Counted from the first letter of the stretch, positions 16,620-25,257 are shown. The stretch: 64,000 nucleotides of DNA from Enterovibrio baiacu (GCF_004120195.1 NZ_SCHN01000009.1:236601-300600), one strand, 5' to 3'. Notes: generated from the letters alone by a model not told the origin. Numbers and translations: made by a program.

Positions 16620-17756
16620 TTACGCCTTTCTGTAGGGCAGGTGTTGGAATGCGTCGTCGTAGTATTGTTGGATCATGTCATGTTCGCGCGTGAGATACTC
16701 TGCAATCCCGTCATGGAAACCTGGGTGCGAAAGGTAGTGTCCAGAATAGGTAATCACAGGCTCAAACCCTCGAATCAACTTGTGTTCACCTTGTGCACCT
16801 GCATCAAAGGTGGTGATGCCGTGCGTTATGCAGTACTCAATCCCTTGGTAGTAACACAATTCAAAATGCAGGTTTTCGAAATCTGACAAACTTCCCCAGT
16901 AGCGGCCGAACAGCGTGTCATTCGATTTGATGTAAAGCGCGCCCGCCACGTAATCGCCGTAGGCTTCAGCAAATACCAATACCACTTTGTCTAACATGGT
17001 TTCACCGAGATGGTGGAAAAATTCACTGTTTAAATAGCCGGTATGCCCTGAGCGTTTTAGGTAGGTCATTTGATAAAAGTGGGTGAAGACATCCCAATGC
17101 GCACTGGTGATCGCATCCCCTTCTAACACATGGACGGTTGCCCCTTGGTCACCAATGCTTTGACGTTCTTTGCGAATGGTGCGGCGTTTGCGTGAGGTGA
17201 GCATGGCCATGAAATCATCAAAACAGGTATAGCCCCGATTCAGCCAGTGGAATTGGACGTCGCGGCGTTCCAAGAACCCGTTCTCTTTCAAGGTGTCACA
17301 CAAGGTGCTTGATGGGAATAAAACGTGAACACCAGAACACTTTCGCTGCTGAGCGAGCGTTTGCATGGCGCTCAGTAAATGTTGGTAAATCTCGGCACTG
17401 TCTTCATTCGCGGACACAAGTAGACGCGGGCCTGAGGAAGGCGTAAACGGAATTGCGCAGACGAGTTTGGGATAATACTCCATGCCTGCATCTTCATAGG
17501 CTTCTGCCCATGACCAGTCAAACACATACTCACCATAAGGATGTGCTTTGATAAAGCAGGGAGCGATACCGATGAGTGTTTGGTGACGGTATACACCAAT
17601 GTATTGCGGGAACCAGCCAGTTTTGGCGCCTACGGCTTGGCTCTTTTCAAGTGAATAGAAAAATTCATACTGAATAAACGGATAATCACTAGGTAGCAAC
17701 GCGTTCCACGCCTCTTTACCAAATTCTTCGATTGTCGAGATTACCTTACATTCCAT
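16620..17756 (-). CDS. GNAT-like acyltransferase of the FemAB/DUF482 type
   Basis: The protein (about 378 residues from ATG 17756; ATG 17762 adds two) is a double-GNAT fold protein of the peptidogalycan/DUF482 family. Characteristic segments are FDWSWAEAYEDAGMEYYPKL, FTPSSGPRLL, FLERRDVQFHWLNRGY, a basic helix KRRTIRKERQ and the C-terminal GAQGEHKLIRGFEP. Members are widespread in proteobacteria with no settled substrate; relatives transfer amino acids to lipids or peptidoglycan. No signal peptide is present. A longer frame to 17903 exists, but the extra part is unlike the family and has no ribosome-binding site. Confidence 0.85.
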   Translation of the reverse strand: MECKVISTIEEFGKEAWNALLPSDYPFIQYEFFYSLEKSQAVGAKTGWFPQYIGVYRHQTLIGIAPCFIKAHPYGEYVFDWSWAEAYEDAGMEYYPKLVCAIPFTPSSGPRLLVSANEDSAEIYQHLLSAMQTLAQQRKCSGVHVLFPSSTLCDTLKENGFLERRDVQFHWLNRGYTCFDDFMAMLTSRKRRTIRKERQSIGDQGATVHVLEGDAITSAHWDVFTHFYQMTYLKRSGHTGYLNSEFFHHLGETMLDKVVLVFAEAYGDYVAGALYIKSNDTLFGRYWGSLSDFENLHFELCYYQGIEYCITHGITTFDAGAQGEHKLIRGFEPVITYSGHYLSHPGFHDGIAEYLTREHDMIQQYYDDAFQHLPYRKA

Positions 17757-18097
17757 GGTCATCAGCTTTTGAATCACTCCATTGTTGATTTTATTGTTAA
17801 TAGTGAAATTCAGCAGTGATAGTGAACGAGATATCAGACAGAAATACAACCAATAGAAACTAAAGGTTTCGGGAAAAGCATAGAGGTTCTTGAATACTCT
17901 CAACCATGGTACAAAACACTATATTTATCCCTGTTCGCTTCATGATGTTTCAGTTTCGACTTTATGTAAAATTATAAACTGGAATATATGCTCATAAATG
18001 GATTTAAGTGTTGTTAGGGTGTTGTTTGTTGGCATAGTATAAGGTTAACGACCCATTAACATGTCGGGCTTTGTTTTGTCATCAAAAGGAATGGGAT
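17757..18097. other. Divergent intergenic region
   Basis: AT-rich 340 bases between the DUF482 gene and the dioxygenase gene. It should contain both promoters. I see no gene or strong dyad other than a weak GGTTAACGACCCATTAAC near 18043. Confidence 0.4.
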
Positions 18098-18733
18098 ATG
18101 CAAAACACCTTTTTAATTGAAGCATTTCAGACACCTTCTGAAGTTGCTGACACACTCACGCCTTATTTTTCTTCGCTAGAACGTGACCCGTATGTGGACA
18201 GTGATGTGCGCTTTAGAAGCTATGCGCGTTTTTCGCTTTCATCGTCTGGCGAGATCTCGCGATTAGCACACGCCCCCTTTATGCAATCTTCCGACGTGAA
18301 CCGCGTGGTCGGTGATGTTCTGCGGGAGTTTGCGCCTATGTCTGACGACATGATTAATACTCAGGCGTTTCAACATTTACTGAAATCTTTCGCCAGTGCC
18401 ACTGGCATCGAGAAAGACGGCACACAAGTGGATGTTCACCAAATTCGCGTCACCTGCTCGGTGGATGATACGTCTGCCCCCGCGCCTGAAGGCATTCACC
18501 AAGATGGATTTCGCTTTGTTGGCATTTTCTGTGTGCAACGCAAAAACATCGCGGGGGGATTCACGCAAATCTTCACCTCTCCGGTGGATCAGCATCCACA
18601 CCTGAATACGGTTCTGGAACCTAATCAGTTCATCATTCTGGATGATGCGCGCTACTACCACCACATATCTGAAACACTATCCAGCCAATCAGGCGAAGAG
18701 GGGATTCGCGATGTCTTTGTCTTTACCGCTTAA
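18098..18733 (+). CDS. 2-oxoglutarate/Fe(II)-dependent dioxygenase, IDO/BsmA-like family
   Basis: ATG 18098 follows AAAGGAATGGGAT. The 211-residue protein belongs to the 2OG-Fe_Oxy_2 family, which includes the isoleucine 4-hydroxylase IDO. The metal ligands are visible as HQDG (His134 and Asp136) and a distal His (188 or 189, in YYHHIS); Arg204 in GIRDVFVF should bind 2-oxoglutarate. Family members hydroxylate free aliphatic amino acids such as isoleucine, leucine and methionine. The gene overlaps the next one by 23 bases, so the two are translationally coupled and likely act in one pathway. The exact substrate cannot be read from sequence. Confidence 0.88.
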   Translation: MQNTFLIEAFQTPSEVADTLTPYFSSLERDPYVDSDVRFRSYARFSLSSSGEISRLAHAPFMQSSDVNRVVGDVLREFAPMSDDMINTQAFQHLLKSFASATGIEKDGTQVDVHQIRVTCSVDDTSAPAPEGIHQDGFRFVGIFCVQRKNIAGGFTQIFTSPVDQHPHLNTVLEPNQFIILDDARYYHHISETLSSQSGEEGIRDVFVFTA

Positions 18734-19958
18734 TGCTACAAACATTGAACAACTGCGCCGCCAGTTTCCTGCGTTGCAGCGAGAAATTGAGGGCTCTCAT
18801 CCCGTCTATCTTGATGGCCCGGGTGGCACCCAACTTCCTGAGCGCGTGATTGATGCTATCAGCGACTATTTGCGTGCGGGTAATTCCAATCTTGGTGGAA
18901 AATTTACTGTTAGCCGTGAAACCGTGGATGTGGTGGCAAAGGCGCGGGAATACGCCGCGACATTGGTGGGCGCAGCATCGCCAGACACTGTTTTCTTCGG
19001 TGCGAACATGACCTCGGTAACGTTCAGTTTCAGCCGTGCATTGAGCCAAGAGTGGCAAGCGGGTGACGAAGTGATCGTCACTGCGGCAGATCATGGTGCG
19101 AACCGATCAAGCTGGATCATGGCGGCGAATGACAGAGGCGTAAATGTCCACCACTTGCCGATTAAGGATCGCACTGGCGCGTTAGATCTTGACGCATTAG
19201 ATGCGCTGCTGAGTGAAAAGACACGCTTGGTGGCATTAACCGCGGCCAGCAATATCACAGGCACGATCACGGATTTAAAGGCGGCCATTGAAAAGTGCCA
19301 TCGTGTGGGGGCGAAAGTGTTCGTGGATGCCGTGCATTTACTGCCGCATCAGTTGGTGGATGTGGTGGCGTTGGACGTGGATTTTCTTGCGGGTTCTGCG
19401 TACAAATTCTACGGGCCACACCTTGGTTTCCTGTATGGAAAGCATGAATGGATGTCGAGTGTTGCACCCTACAAAGTTGAACCTGCACCGAGTACACCTC
19501 CAAACTGTTGGGAAACGGGTACGCTTAACTTTGAAGCCTTGAGTGGGTTCATTGCTGCGGTTGAGTATATTGCGTCTCTTGGCGACGGAGAGACGTTACG
19601 TGAGAAGCTGGAAACGGCATACAAGGAAATTTCTGCGTATGAGTCGGCGCTTGCCCGTTACTTCCTAGCGCAGTTGGATTCCCTTGATGGTGTCACCTTG
19701 TACGGTAACGACGGCGTTGAAGGGCGCACCGCGACGTTTGCGTTACGCTTTGGCGATATTGACCCTGCAGACGTGGCTGAGGCGTTGGGTAAGCAGCAGA
19801 TTTACGTGTGGAGCGGACATTTGTATGCAGACAAGCTGACGGATGCATTCGACGTGACCGAGAAGGGCGGAATTTTGCGGGCGGGTGTGATGCACTACAA
19901 CACGCATCAAGAAATTGATCGCTTTTTTGATGCACTAAAAACGGTGCTCAAGCGTTGA
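18711..19958 (+). CDS. Class V PLP-dependent enzyme, cysteine-desulfurase-like
   Basis: ATG 18711 lies inside the end of the dioxygenase gene and has GAGGGG upstream. The 415-residue protein is a fold-type I class V PLP enzyme: YLDGPGGTQLPERVI near residues 33-47, the cofactor pocket AADHGANRSSW near 126, VDAVHLLPH near 206, and the Schiff-base Lys232 in AGSAYKFYGPHLGF. It lacks an obvious catalytic Cys loop of true IscS/NifS proteins, so aminotransferase, lyase or epimerase chemistry on an amino acid is as likely as desulfuration. Coupling to a dioxygenase of the amino-acid hydroxylase family suggests it handles the hydroxylated product or its precursor (inference). Confidence 0.9.
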   Translation: MSLSLPLNATNIEQLRRQFPALQREIEGSHPVYLDGPGGTQLPERVIDAISDYLRAGNSNLGGKFTVSRETVDVVAKAREYAATLVGAASPDTVFFGANMTSVTFSFSRALSQEWQAGDEVIVTAADHGANRSSWIMAANDRGVNVHHLPIKDRTGALDLDALDALLSEKTRLVALTAASNITGTITDLKAAIEKCHRVGAKVFVDAVHLLPHQLVDVVALDVDFLAGSAYKFYGPHLGFLYGKHEWMSSVAPYKVEPAPSTPPNCWETGTLNFEALSGFIAAVEYIASLGDGETLREKLETAYKEISAYESALARYFLAQLDSLDGVTLYGNDGVEGRTATFALRFGDIDPADVAEALGKQQIYVWSGHLYADKLTDAFDVTEKGGILRAGVMHYNTHQEIDRFFDALKTVLKR

Positions 19959-19980
19959 GTTTACGCCGTTCAACAGAAAC

Positions 19981-20023
19981 AAAAAGGCCGACGCGGCGTT
20001 TACCCTGCGTCGGCCTTTTCTTT
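19981..20023. terminator. Bidirectional intrinsic terminator
   Basis: AAAAGGCCGACGC (19982-19994) pairs with GCGTCGGCCTTTT (20007-20019). It sits between the converging class V enzyme gene and yqfB. Confidence 0.9.
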
Positions 20024-20357
20024 ATTCTGCGCTTTTTTCGCTTACGAGCGCGTAGCTGATGACGTAGAAGACATCGTCATTCGGGTAGATTTTGCGGATG
20101 AGTGGCTTTAGCTCATCAAGTGGTAAAAACTCTTGCGCTGCGTGCTCTTCACCGATGTCATCAAAGGTGATTTCAGTAACGGACTCAATGTCGATCTTAC
20201 AGACATATTCGTCGGTTTCTAACGTGTGCACATCTACTCGCGTGCCCGGCACATAATGGCTTTCCGATTTATCACGGATGGTGATGGTTTTCTTTCCGCT
20301 TACGATCAGCGGCGTAAGCCAGCCAAAAAAGGTAATTTTCGTCGGTGCTTGATTCAC
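20022..20357 (-). CDS. yqfB: N4-acetylcytidine amidohydrolase YqfB (ASCH domain)
   Basis: The 111-residue protein is a single ASCH domain matching E. coli YqfB along its length: ITFFGWLTPLIVSGKKTITIRDKSESHY, then HAAQEFLPLDELKPLIRKIYP and FYVISY near the end. The catalytic Lys lies in GKKTITIRD and the Thr two or three residues later. YqfB removes the acetyl group from N4-acetylcytidine, a breakdown product of modified RNA. It is cytoplasmic and stands alone. Confidence 0.9.
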   Translation of the reverse strand: MNQAPTKITFFGWLTPLIVSGKKTITIRDKSESHYVPGTRVDVHTLETDEYVCKIDIESVTEITFDDIGEEHAAQEFLPLDELKPLIRKIYPNDDVFYVISYALVSEKSAE

Positions 20358-20675
20358 AAGTCGAGCCTGTCTTTACTAAATTCAAAGTGGCGCATTAAAA
20401 CACATTGTATAACAAAGTGCGTCAACAAATTTCACCTCTATGCATACTCCTAAAAACAGGCGAAAGAAGCGGGTTGATAGAGCGGGGGTAGACGGGTGAA
20501 CGACGGGCGATAGAGGGGAAGTGGGTGGTAAATTGGGGAGAGAAATGTTTGTAATTTGTACCGTTGAAGAAAGAAATCGTCGCGTAACCTGGAAACAGTG
20601 TGGGGAAACGTCCGTGGCTTTGTTAGAATGCCGCCCCTTGTTTGGGCACAACCCGCGATAGAAGAGAAGAACACG
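20358..20675. other. Divergent intergenic region, purine-rich
   Basis: About 320 bases between yqfB and the methyltransferase. A purine-rich run from about 20458 to 20550 has many G and A, with no gene or clear dyad. It should hold both promoters. Confidence 0.4.
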
Positions 20676-21188
20676 TTGAAAGAATCGACCGTCATCATTG
20701 GATTAAGTAACCCTAAAAGCCCAGAAAACGTGGGCGCTGTGATGCGCGCTGCCGGCTGCTACCAAGCGGATGAAGTGCGATACACGGGACAACGTTATGA
20801 CAGGGCGGTCAAATTCTACACCGACACGAAAAGTGCCGCTGACACCATTCCACTGACGGCGGTGGAATCGTTTCTGGATGATTTACCCGCAGACATGAAA
20901 ATTGTTTGTGTTGAATTGGCACTCGGCGCGCAGCCGCTGCCACATTTTGTTCACCCAGAAAAAGCGATTTACATTTTCGGGCCAGAAGACGGTTCGATTG
21001 CGCAGAACGTGGCAGACAGAGCGGATCATGTTGTGTATGTGCCGACGGTAGGTTGCATGAACCTTGCCGCGTCGGTGAATGTGCTTCTTTACGACCGTTT
21101 GGCAAAAGCGGAGAACATTGAACTTGGCGATGATTTAATTCTTTCTAGCCGTGATAACCGCAATACGCTGAGCGTGAAAAAGCCGTAA
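20676..21188 (+). CDS. TrmH/SpoU-family RNA methyltransferase
   Basis: The likely start is TTG 20676 (170 residues), just after GAAGAGAAG; a longer frame from 20598 has no recognisable family sequence. The SPOUT motifs are present: motif 1 in NPKSPENVGAVMRAA (about residues 13-27), motif 2 in IYIFGPEDGSI (about 99-109), and motif 3 in VPTVGCMNLAASVNVLLYD (about 121-139). These proteins 2'-O-methylate tRNA or rRNA and form trefoil-knot dimers. It has only the catalytic domain, without an N-terminal RNA-binding part. The nucleotide target is unknown. Confidence 0.88.
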   Translation: MKESTVIIGLSNPKSPENVGAVMRAAGCYQADEVRYTGQRYDRAVKFYTDTKSAADTIPLTAVESFLDDLPADMKIVCVELALGAQPLPHFVHPEKAIYIFGPEDGSIAQNVADRADHVVYVPTVGCMNLAASVNVLLYDRLAKAENIELGDDLILSSRDNRNTLSVKKP

Positions 21189-21242
21189 CGCCGAGCCATT
21201 GCCACTGTGACCGCCGACGCAATGACAGGGAGTCTGCAAGGT

Positions 21243-21701
21243 ATGATCAAGCACGTTTCTATTCGTTCATACACGCGCCAAGCTCATGGCCATGCACACA
21301 GCTACCATCAGTTGGTGTTGCCGTTGCATGGCTCTATCGACATTCGTGTTGGTGAGTATGCGGGGTTGGTCAGTGCTGGCGATTGTGTGATTGTTCGCGC
21401 TGAACATCACCACGAGTTCAAAGCAGATGAAGCTGCGCGTTTTATTGTGGTAGATCTCGATACTCTGCCAACCAACCTCGAAAATGCTGAACGTGCCAAG
21501 TTCGCCATTAGCCCTACCTTGTTCGCCTTCCTTCAATTCCTTGAAAAGCAACTCGCGTTCGAAGTGAGCGCGACATTGGAAAGCCATTGTTTTGTGCTGC
21601 TTGAGCAGTTGTTATCTACTCAGCAATGCGCATTGAAAATGGATCATCGCATCGAGCGTGCCATCGCACTGATCCAACAAGATCTCAGCCAATCTCGCTG
21701 A
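21243..21701 (+). pseudogene. AraC-family regulator truncated before its DNA-binding domain
   Basis: The product keeps an N-terminal cupin ligand domain (HAHSYHQLVLPLHGSIDI, then GDCVIVRAEHHHEFKADE) and the linker up to RIERAIALIQQDLSQ, which in intact relatives leads into the first helix of the AraC helix-turn-helix domain. It ends at once in a copy of the repeat element (21694-21730), whose sequence supplies the stop. The roughly 80-residue DNA-binding domain is missing and not found downstream. It cannot regulate as an AraC protein; a free cupin remnant might still be made. ATG 21243 is the assumed start. Confidence 0.85.
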
Positions 21702-21730
21702 ATCCTGCATCTTCAGGTTGTTTGGGTATA
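21694..21730 (-). repeat. Solo end of the MITE-like element
   Basis: TCGCTGAATCCTGCATCTTC followed by AGGTTGTTTGGGTATA is nearly identical to the right end at 7581-7616. Only one end is present, and it truncates the AraC gene. Confidence 0.85.
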
Positions 21731-21768
21731 ATGATAATCCGTAATAACATCGTGAGGTAACAACGAGC

Positions 21769-22110
21769 ATGCGTAAAACAGACAAGAAAATGGACAATGA
21801 ACTGCGTATCGCGCTCACGAACGTGTGTGAAGCGGCGCTAACAGACATAGACGGGTTTCAATGGCTCACGCATACCGTTAACTATTCATTTTTCCCACAG
21901 AGCTTAAAAATCACCTGTGTGTTTGATACCAATGCGCAACTGGCGGCCTTTTCTGAGAGCAATGAGCAGAACAAGCTCGTGTCGTTGATTCAATCGACAC
22001 TGAACAATCTCGGGATTCCGGTTAAAAACATGGCTCGTCATGTCTTTTTCGACTCGGAAGAAAGCTGCACGAACGTCCATGATGGAAACTGGGCGAAGCG
22101 TTTGGCGTAA
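21769..22110 (+). CDS. Conserved Vibrionaceae protein (often annotated as Fis-family)
   Basis: This 113-residue protein has the N-terminal helix MRKTDKKMDNELRIALTNVCE, followed by IDGFQWLTHTVNYSFFPQSLKITCVFDT, a pattern seen in a protein conserved across Vibrio and relatives. Databases sometimes call it a Fis-family regulator, but I see no Fis-type helix-turn-helix, so the label is doubtful. The ATG at 21769 has GAGG about 13 bases upstream. It is cytoplasmic and of unknown function. It is just downstream of the truncated AraC gene and the repeat. Confidence 0.75.
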   Translation: MRKTDKKMDNELRIALTNVCEAALTDIDGFQWLTHTVNYSFFPQSLKITCVFDTNAQLAAFSESNEQNKLVSLIQSTLNNLGIPVKNMARHVFFDSEESCTNVHDGNWAKRLA

Positions 22111-22289
22111 CGTCTGCCATTAATCACGTCACCGACCCCCTTGTGTTGCGCATGCATTGCGTTTAGACCCTATTTCTATCTTTTCAGCCAAACAGAGCGT
22201 CTTTCCTGCACAATCACTCTTGTAATTCGCTGTTACGCTTTTCCTATCGATTCGGCCACTAATGGCAAACAAGGAAAAGGGTTAACAGC

Positions 22290-23165
22290 ATGGCTTCAGT
22301 AATGGGTATCAGCGCAACCATTCTTTGGTGTGTTCTGGCGCTATTGGGCACGATGATGTCGAGTATTCCGGCGTTTCAGCTTCTTGCGTTGTGTTTTTCT
22401 CTCTCTGCATGTTTGATGGTGGCGAAACGCGTTGTGATGAAACAACCCCTGTTGACCTTGCCCACTCTCACTGTGCGCCAGTGGCTTTTCGGCATAGCAG
22501 GGCTGTTCGGCTTCCATTTCTGTTACTTCATGGCGATCAAGTTTGCCCCCGCCATTGAAGTCAGCTTGATTGTGTATTTATGGCCCTTGTTATTAACCGT
22601 GTTTGTCGCGTCGAGAAATCAGCTGGTTCAAGCGCTATTGGGCGGGACGCTGGGCTTTGTAGGCATCGCGTTTATCATTGTCGGAGACGGTGAGTTAGTG
22701 CTGAACGGCAGTTATATGAAGGGCTATGCCTTGTCGATGTGTTGTGCGCTTATTTGGTCTTCTTTCTCATGGTATTTATCGACGTCCAACAATCACGTTG
22801 ATGACATTGGTTGGCTGTCTGCGGCGGTTGCTCTGCTCTCATTCGCGGCGCACTTCTCGTTAGAGCAAGGTCATTGGGATTTCTCATGGCTTGAAGTGCT
22901 GGGTGTGGTTTTGTTGGGCTTGGGGCCGGTTGGTGGCGCATTTTACTTGTGGGACGTGGGAATGAAGCGAGGCAATCGACAATTGTTGGCCTCTCTGAGC
23001 TTTAGCACGCCGCTGTTATCGTCGTTTGCATTGTCTCTCGCAGGGCTGGTGGATTGGTCTATGAATTTGGTGGTGGCGGTGGTCTTAGTGACGCTGGGCG
23101 CGATGGTGTCGAACTACAAAAGCAAAACGGAGCGCACAGATGTGCTGGAAGAGCTGAGCCAGTGA
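22290..23165 (+). CDS. EamA/DMT superfamily exporter, YddG-like
   Basis: The 291-residue protein has about ten membrane helices in two repeated EamA halves. Motifs are FCYFMAIKFAPAIEVSLIVYLWPLLLTVF (end of the first half) and GPVGGAFYLWDVGMKRGNRQLLASLSFSTPLLS (second half), which resemble YddG, the exporter of aromatic amino acids in E. coli. Substrate specificity is not certain. It ends close to a seven-unit tandem repeat (23177) and faces the nitrilase-type gene at 23248. Confidence 0.88.
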   Translation: MASVMGISATILWCVLALLGTMMSSIPAFQLLALCFSLSACLMVAKRVVMKQPLLTLPTLTVRQWLFGIAGLFGFHFCYFMAIKFAPAIEVSLIVYLWPLLLTVFVASRNQLVQALLGGTLGFVGIAFIIVGDGELVLNGSYMKGYALSMCCALIWSSFSWYLSTSNNHVDDIGWLSAAVALLSFAAHFSLEQGHWDFSWLEVLGVVLLGLGPVGGAFYLWDVGMKRGNRQLLASLSFSTPLLSSFALSLAGLVDWSMNLVVAVVLVTLGAMVSNYKSKTERTDVLEELSQ

Positions 23166-23176
23166 CAGTGTGCTGA

Positions 23177-23225
23177 GAGACGAGAGACGAGAGACGAGAG
23201 ACGAGAGACGAGAGACGAGAGACGA
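23177..23225. repeat. Perfect tandem repeat, 7 bp x 7
   Basis: The unit GAGACGA is repeated seven times without a change directly after the exporter stop codon. It is a simple-sequence locus that could slip in copy number. It lies outside coding sequence, so phase variation of a protein is not indicated. Confidence 0.92.
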
Positions 23226-23247
23226 GCTTAGGCTCGCCTCTTTTGTG

Positions 23248-24060
23248 TTAGGCGATCACGGCGGAAGGGTCTTCAACCATTGGCCGAGTTGTGCCCGGAT
23301 GAAACTGGGAGGACAAGAGATCACTGCCTGTAAGGCTGCACAGAAGAATACCGTTAAGTATGGTGCAACCCTTTTCGGATTTATCGCCATTCACGTCCCA
23401 AACTCGGTTTTGTCCTGCAGCTTGCCATCCACCCGTGTCGCCAACAAAGTTGGAAAGCAAAACAGGGAAGTGGTGCGTTCGAGCAATATCTGCAAGCAAT
23501 TGGCCGTCATTTTCGTAGCCATTGTGGGAAATGAGTGCCGAGACAAGGTAAATATCAGCACCATTCTCTCGCGCATCTTTTGCGTGTTGCGGTTCACTGA
23601 AATCTGCACAAATCGCGAGCGCAAGTTTGTTGCCTTTGACGGATAACATCACGTTGTCATGCCCTGGAGCACAAAAAGCGGTTTCCCCTTCGTGAAGGTA
23701 CTGCTTTTTATAGAAACTCACTGTTCGCGAAGGCTGACAGATCGCGGCAGCGATATACGGCTTAGCTTGGGCGTCATCTGCGCTGCTTTCGTTTTTAAAC
23801 GGCAGGCCGCAAATAATGGTCATGTTGTGATAGGTCGCTAGGCGAGATAAGGCCAACACACTCTCGTCGGTTGGCGTAAAAGCAAGCTCTGCAAGCAACT
23901 CGGGTTCGTAGCCAGTTAACGATAACTCTGGAAAGACAATCACATTGGCATGCTGCTCTGCTGCAAGCTCGATGAGTTCAATGTGCTGTTGTAGGTTCGC
24001 GCGGATGTTGCCTTTGGTTACGTTGAGTTGTGCCAACGCAATGCGTAAATTCTTCTTCAT
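23248..24060 (-). CDS. Carbon-nitrogen hydrolase (nitrilase superfamily)
   Basis: The 270-residue protein has the catalytic triad of the superfamily: Glu45 in FPELSLTGY, Lys119 in YKKQYLHEGE, and Cys151 in LAICADFSEP. These enzymes hydrolyse or condense amides and nitriles. The sequence is nearest the amidase/omega-amidase-like branches, but the substrate is not clear. It is followed 24 bases upstream by an ASCH protein gene on the same strand, so the two are probably co-transcribed. The start ATG 24060 follows AAGGAC. Confidence 0.9.
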   Translation of the reverse strand: MKKNLRIALAQLNVTKGNIRANLQQHIELIELAAEQHANVIVFPELSLTGYEPELLAELAFTPTDESVLALSRLATYHNMTIICGLPFKNESSADDAQAKPYIAAAICQPSRTVSFYKKQYLHEGETAFCAPGHDNVMLSVKGNKLALAICADFSEPQHAKDARENGADIYLVSALISHNGYENDGQLLADIARTHHFPVLLSNFVGDTGGWQAAGQNRVWDVNGDKSEKGCTILNGILLCSLTGSDLLSSQFHPGTTRPMVEDPSAVIA

Positions 24061-24084
24061 TCTTATGTCCTTCGATTCGCGCGA

Positions 24085-24552
24085 TTAGCCGCGATAAACC
24101 ACATGAAATCGCTCTAATACGAGCATGGTATCTTCGCGCATTTCAATGCCGAGCTCTGCGCATTCCTTGCTGAAAAATGCCCAATGGGCGTCTCGCCACC
24201 AAGCGTAGGTTTTGTCACCTTCTCCTTCTAAGGCGGCAAATTCCTCTGTCACTTGATTGAAAGGGCAAGATTCAACAGATTGGATTTCAACAATGCACTT
24301 AGGTTCTCCAGACCAATCGGTAACGACCTGAAGATGTCCAATTTGTGGGCGAGGTTCATTTTTGTGCGAATACCAGTGTTCTAAGCTGCACGATGCGCGT
24401 TTTTCTCCGCGTCGGATGAGGTCGGCGCAAAGGTTGGCGTTGAGAGCGTCTGCGCAAAAGTAATCAGAAGAAAAGGAAGTATGATTGGCGCGCTCTATGT
24501 CAGAAAGCGTCCTCAAATATTGGTTTAGAAAATGCTGACTTCTGTCGTCCAT
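24085..24552 (-). CDS. ASCH domain protein, YhfF-like
   Basis: The protein has 155 residues. Segments ADLIRRGEKRASCSLEHWY (about residues 43-61), CIVEIQSVESCPFNQV and the C-terminal EGEGDKTYAWWRDAHWAFFSKEC are those of the larger ASCH group, where a PUA-like fold binds RNA or a modified nucleoside. It is not a second YqfB. It is the first gene of a two-gene unit with the nitrilase-type hydrolase, which suggests a shared small-molecule substrate (inference). Confidence 0.85.
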   Translation of the reverse strand: MDDRSQHFLNQYLRTLSDIERANHTSFSSDYFCADALNANLCADLIRRGEKRASCSLEHWYSHKNEPRPQIGHLQVVTDWSGEPKCIVEIQSVESCPFNQVTEEFAALEGEGDKTYAWWRDAHWAFFSKECAELGIEMREDTMLVLERFHVVYRG

Positions 24553-24726
24553 GGTGTGAAGTATTACTCGTGTTGGGAAAAAGAGGAGAATAAATAGCGT
24601 CTGTTATCCTACCGGAAGCGATATTTCGCGTCTGCGTAATAACTTCATTGTTGCCAAGCAAAATGTAAGATGATGTTAAATGTTGAGTAGTAAATGTAAC
24701 AAAAGGAAGAGAGGTTGTTACCCGGT

Positions 24727-25257
24727 TTAGAAGGGGCTTTCGCGGTTTAATTCATTGCAGATTTCGACAATGGCAAGTGACAGACCCGAGGCAATCATTT
24801 GCTGCTGGCGTTTGAGTTGAAGCTGATAAAACATGACGTCAACATCATCATCTGGTTCTTGTATATCAAGTCGAACCATGCCCATTTTATTGACTAAGTG
24901 AAGGTTCTTGATGGCATTGAGAATGAAAGGGTCAGTGAAGCTGTACTCTTCCATGTCGTTGTTGAGCTCGTTTCTTAGCTTGATCACATCGTTGATGTCT
25001 TCAAACAATTCGCTAGGCAGCACGCCTAAGCCAAACAATAGCTTTAATCGAACGGAAAGATCACCTAACGGACCGGAGTCTTCGAGCAATGGCCCGACAA
25101 CAGATTTCACGGCAAAATCGTCTTTACGAAAAATACGTTGTACTAACGCATCAATAGCCTCGCTGAAGACATCTACCGCCGTGATGAAAAAGCCACGAAC
25201 AGACGGTGCTGCGTTGAGCCTTTCTAAAATATCTGCTTCGTCAATGGGTGCTGGCAT
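24727..25257 (-). CDS. mtlR: Mannitol operon repressor MtlR
   Basis: The 176-residue helical protein matches MtlR throughout: ILERLNAAPSVRGFFITAVDVF, RIFRKDDFAVKSVVGPLLEDSGPLGDLSVRLKLLFGLGVL and the C-terminal LSLAIVEICNEL. MtlR lowers transcription of mtlA and mtlD in enteric bacteria and Vibrio, although it has no classical DNA-binding domain. I choose ATG 25257 because AAGGA lies a few bases upstream and the length matches Vibrio MtlR; a frame to 25386 would overlap mtlD. The stem-loop at 25286-25301 lies between the mtlD stop and this start. It is the last gene of mtlA-mtlD-mtlR. Confidence 0.93.
   Translation of the reverse strand: MPAPIDEADILERLNAAPSVRGFFITAVDVFSEAIDALVQRIFRKDDFAVKSVVGPLLEDSGPLGDLSVRLKLLFGLGVLPSELFEDINDVIKLRNELNNDMEEYSFTDPFILNAIKNLHLVNKMGMVRLDIQEPDDDVDVMFYQLQLKRQQQMIASGLSLAIVEICNELNRESPF

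Noticed and set aside
23170-23646. Plus-strand frame that reads through the GAGACGA repeat
   Set aside because: It is antisense to the nitrilase-type gene and its start is made only of repeat-encoded residues.
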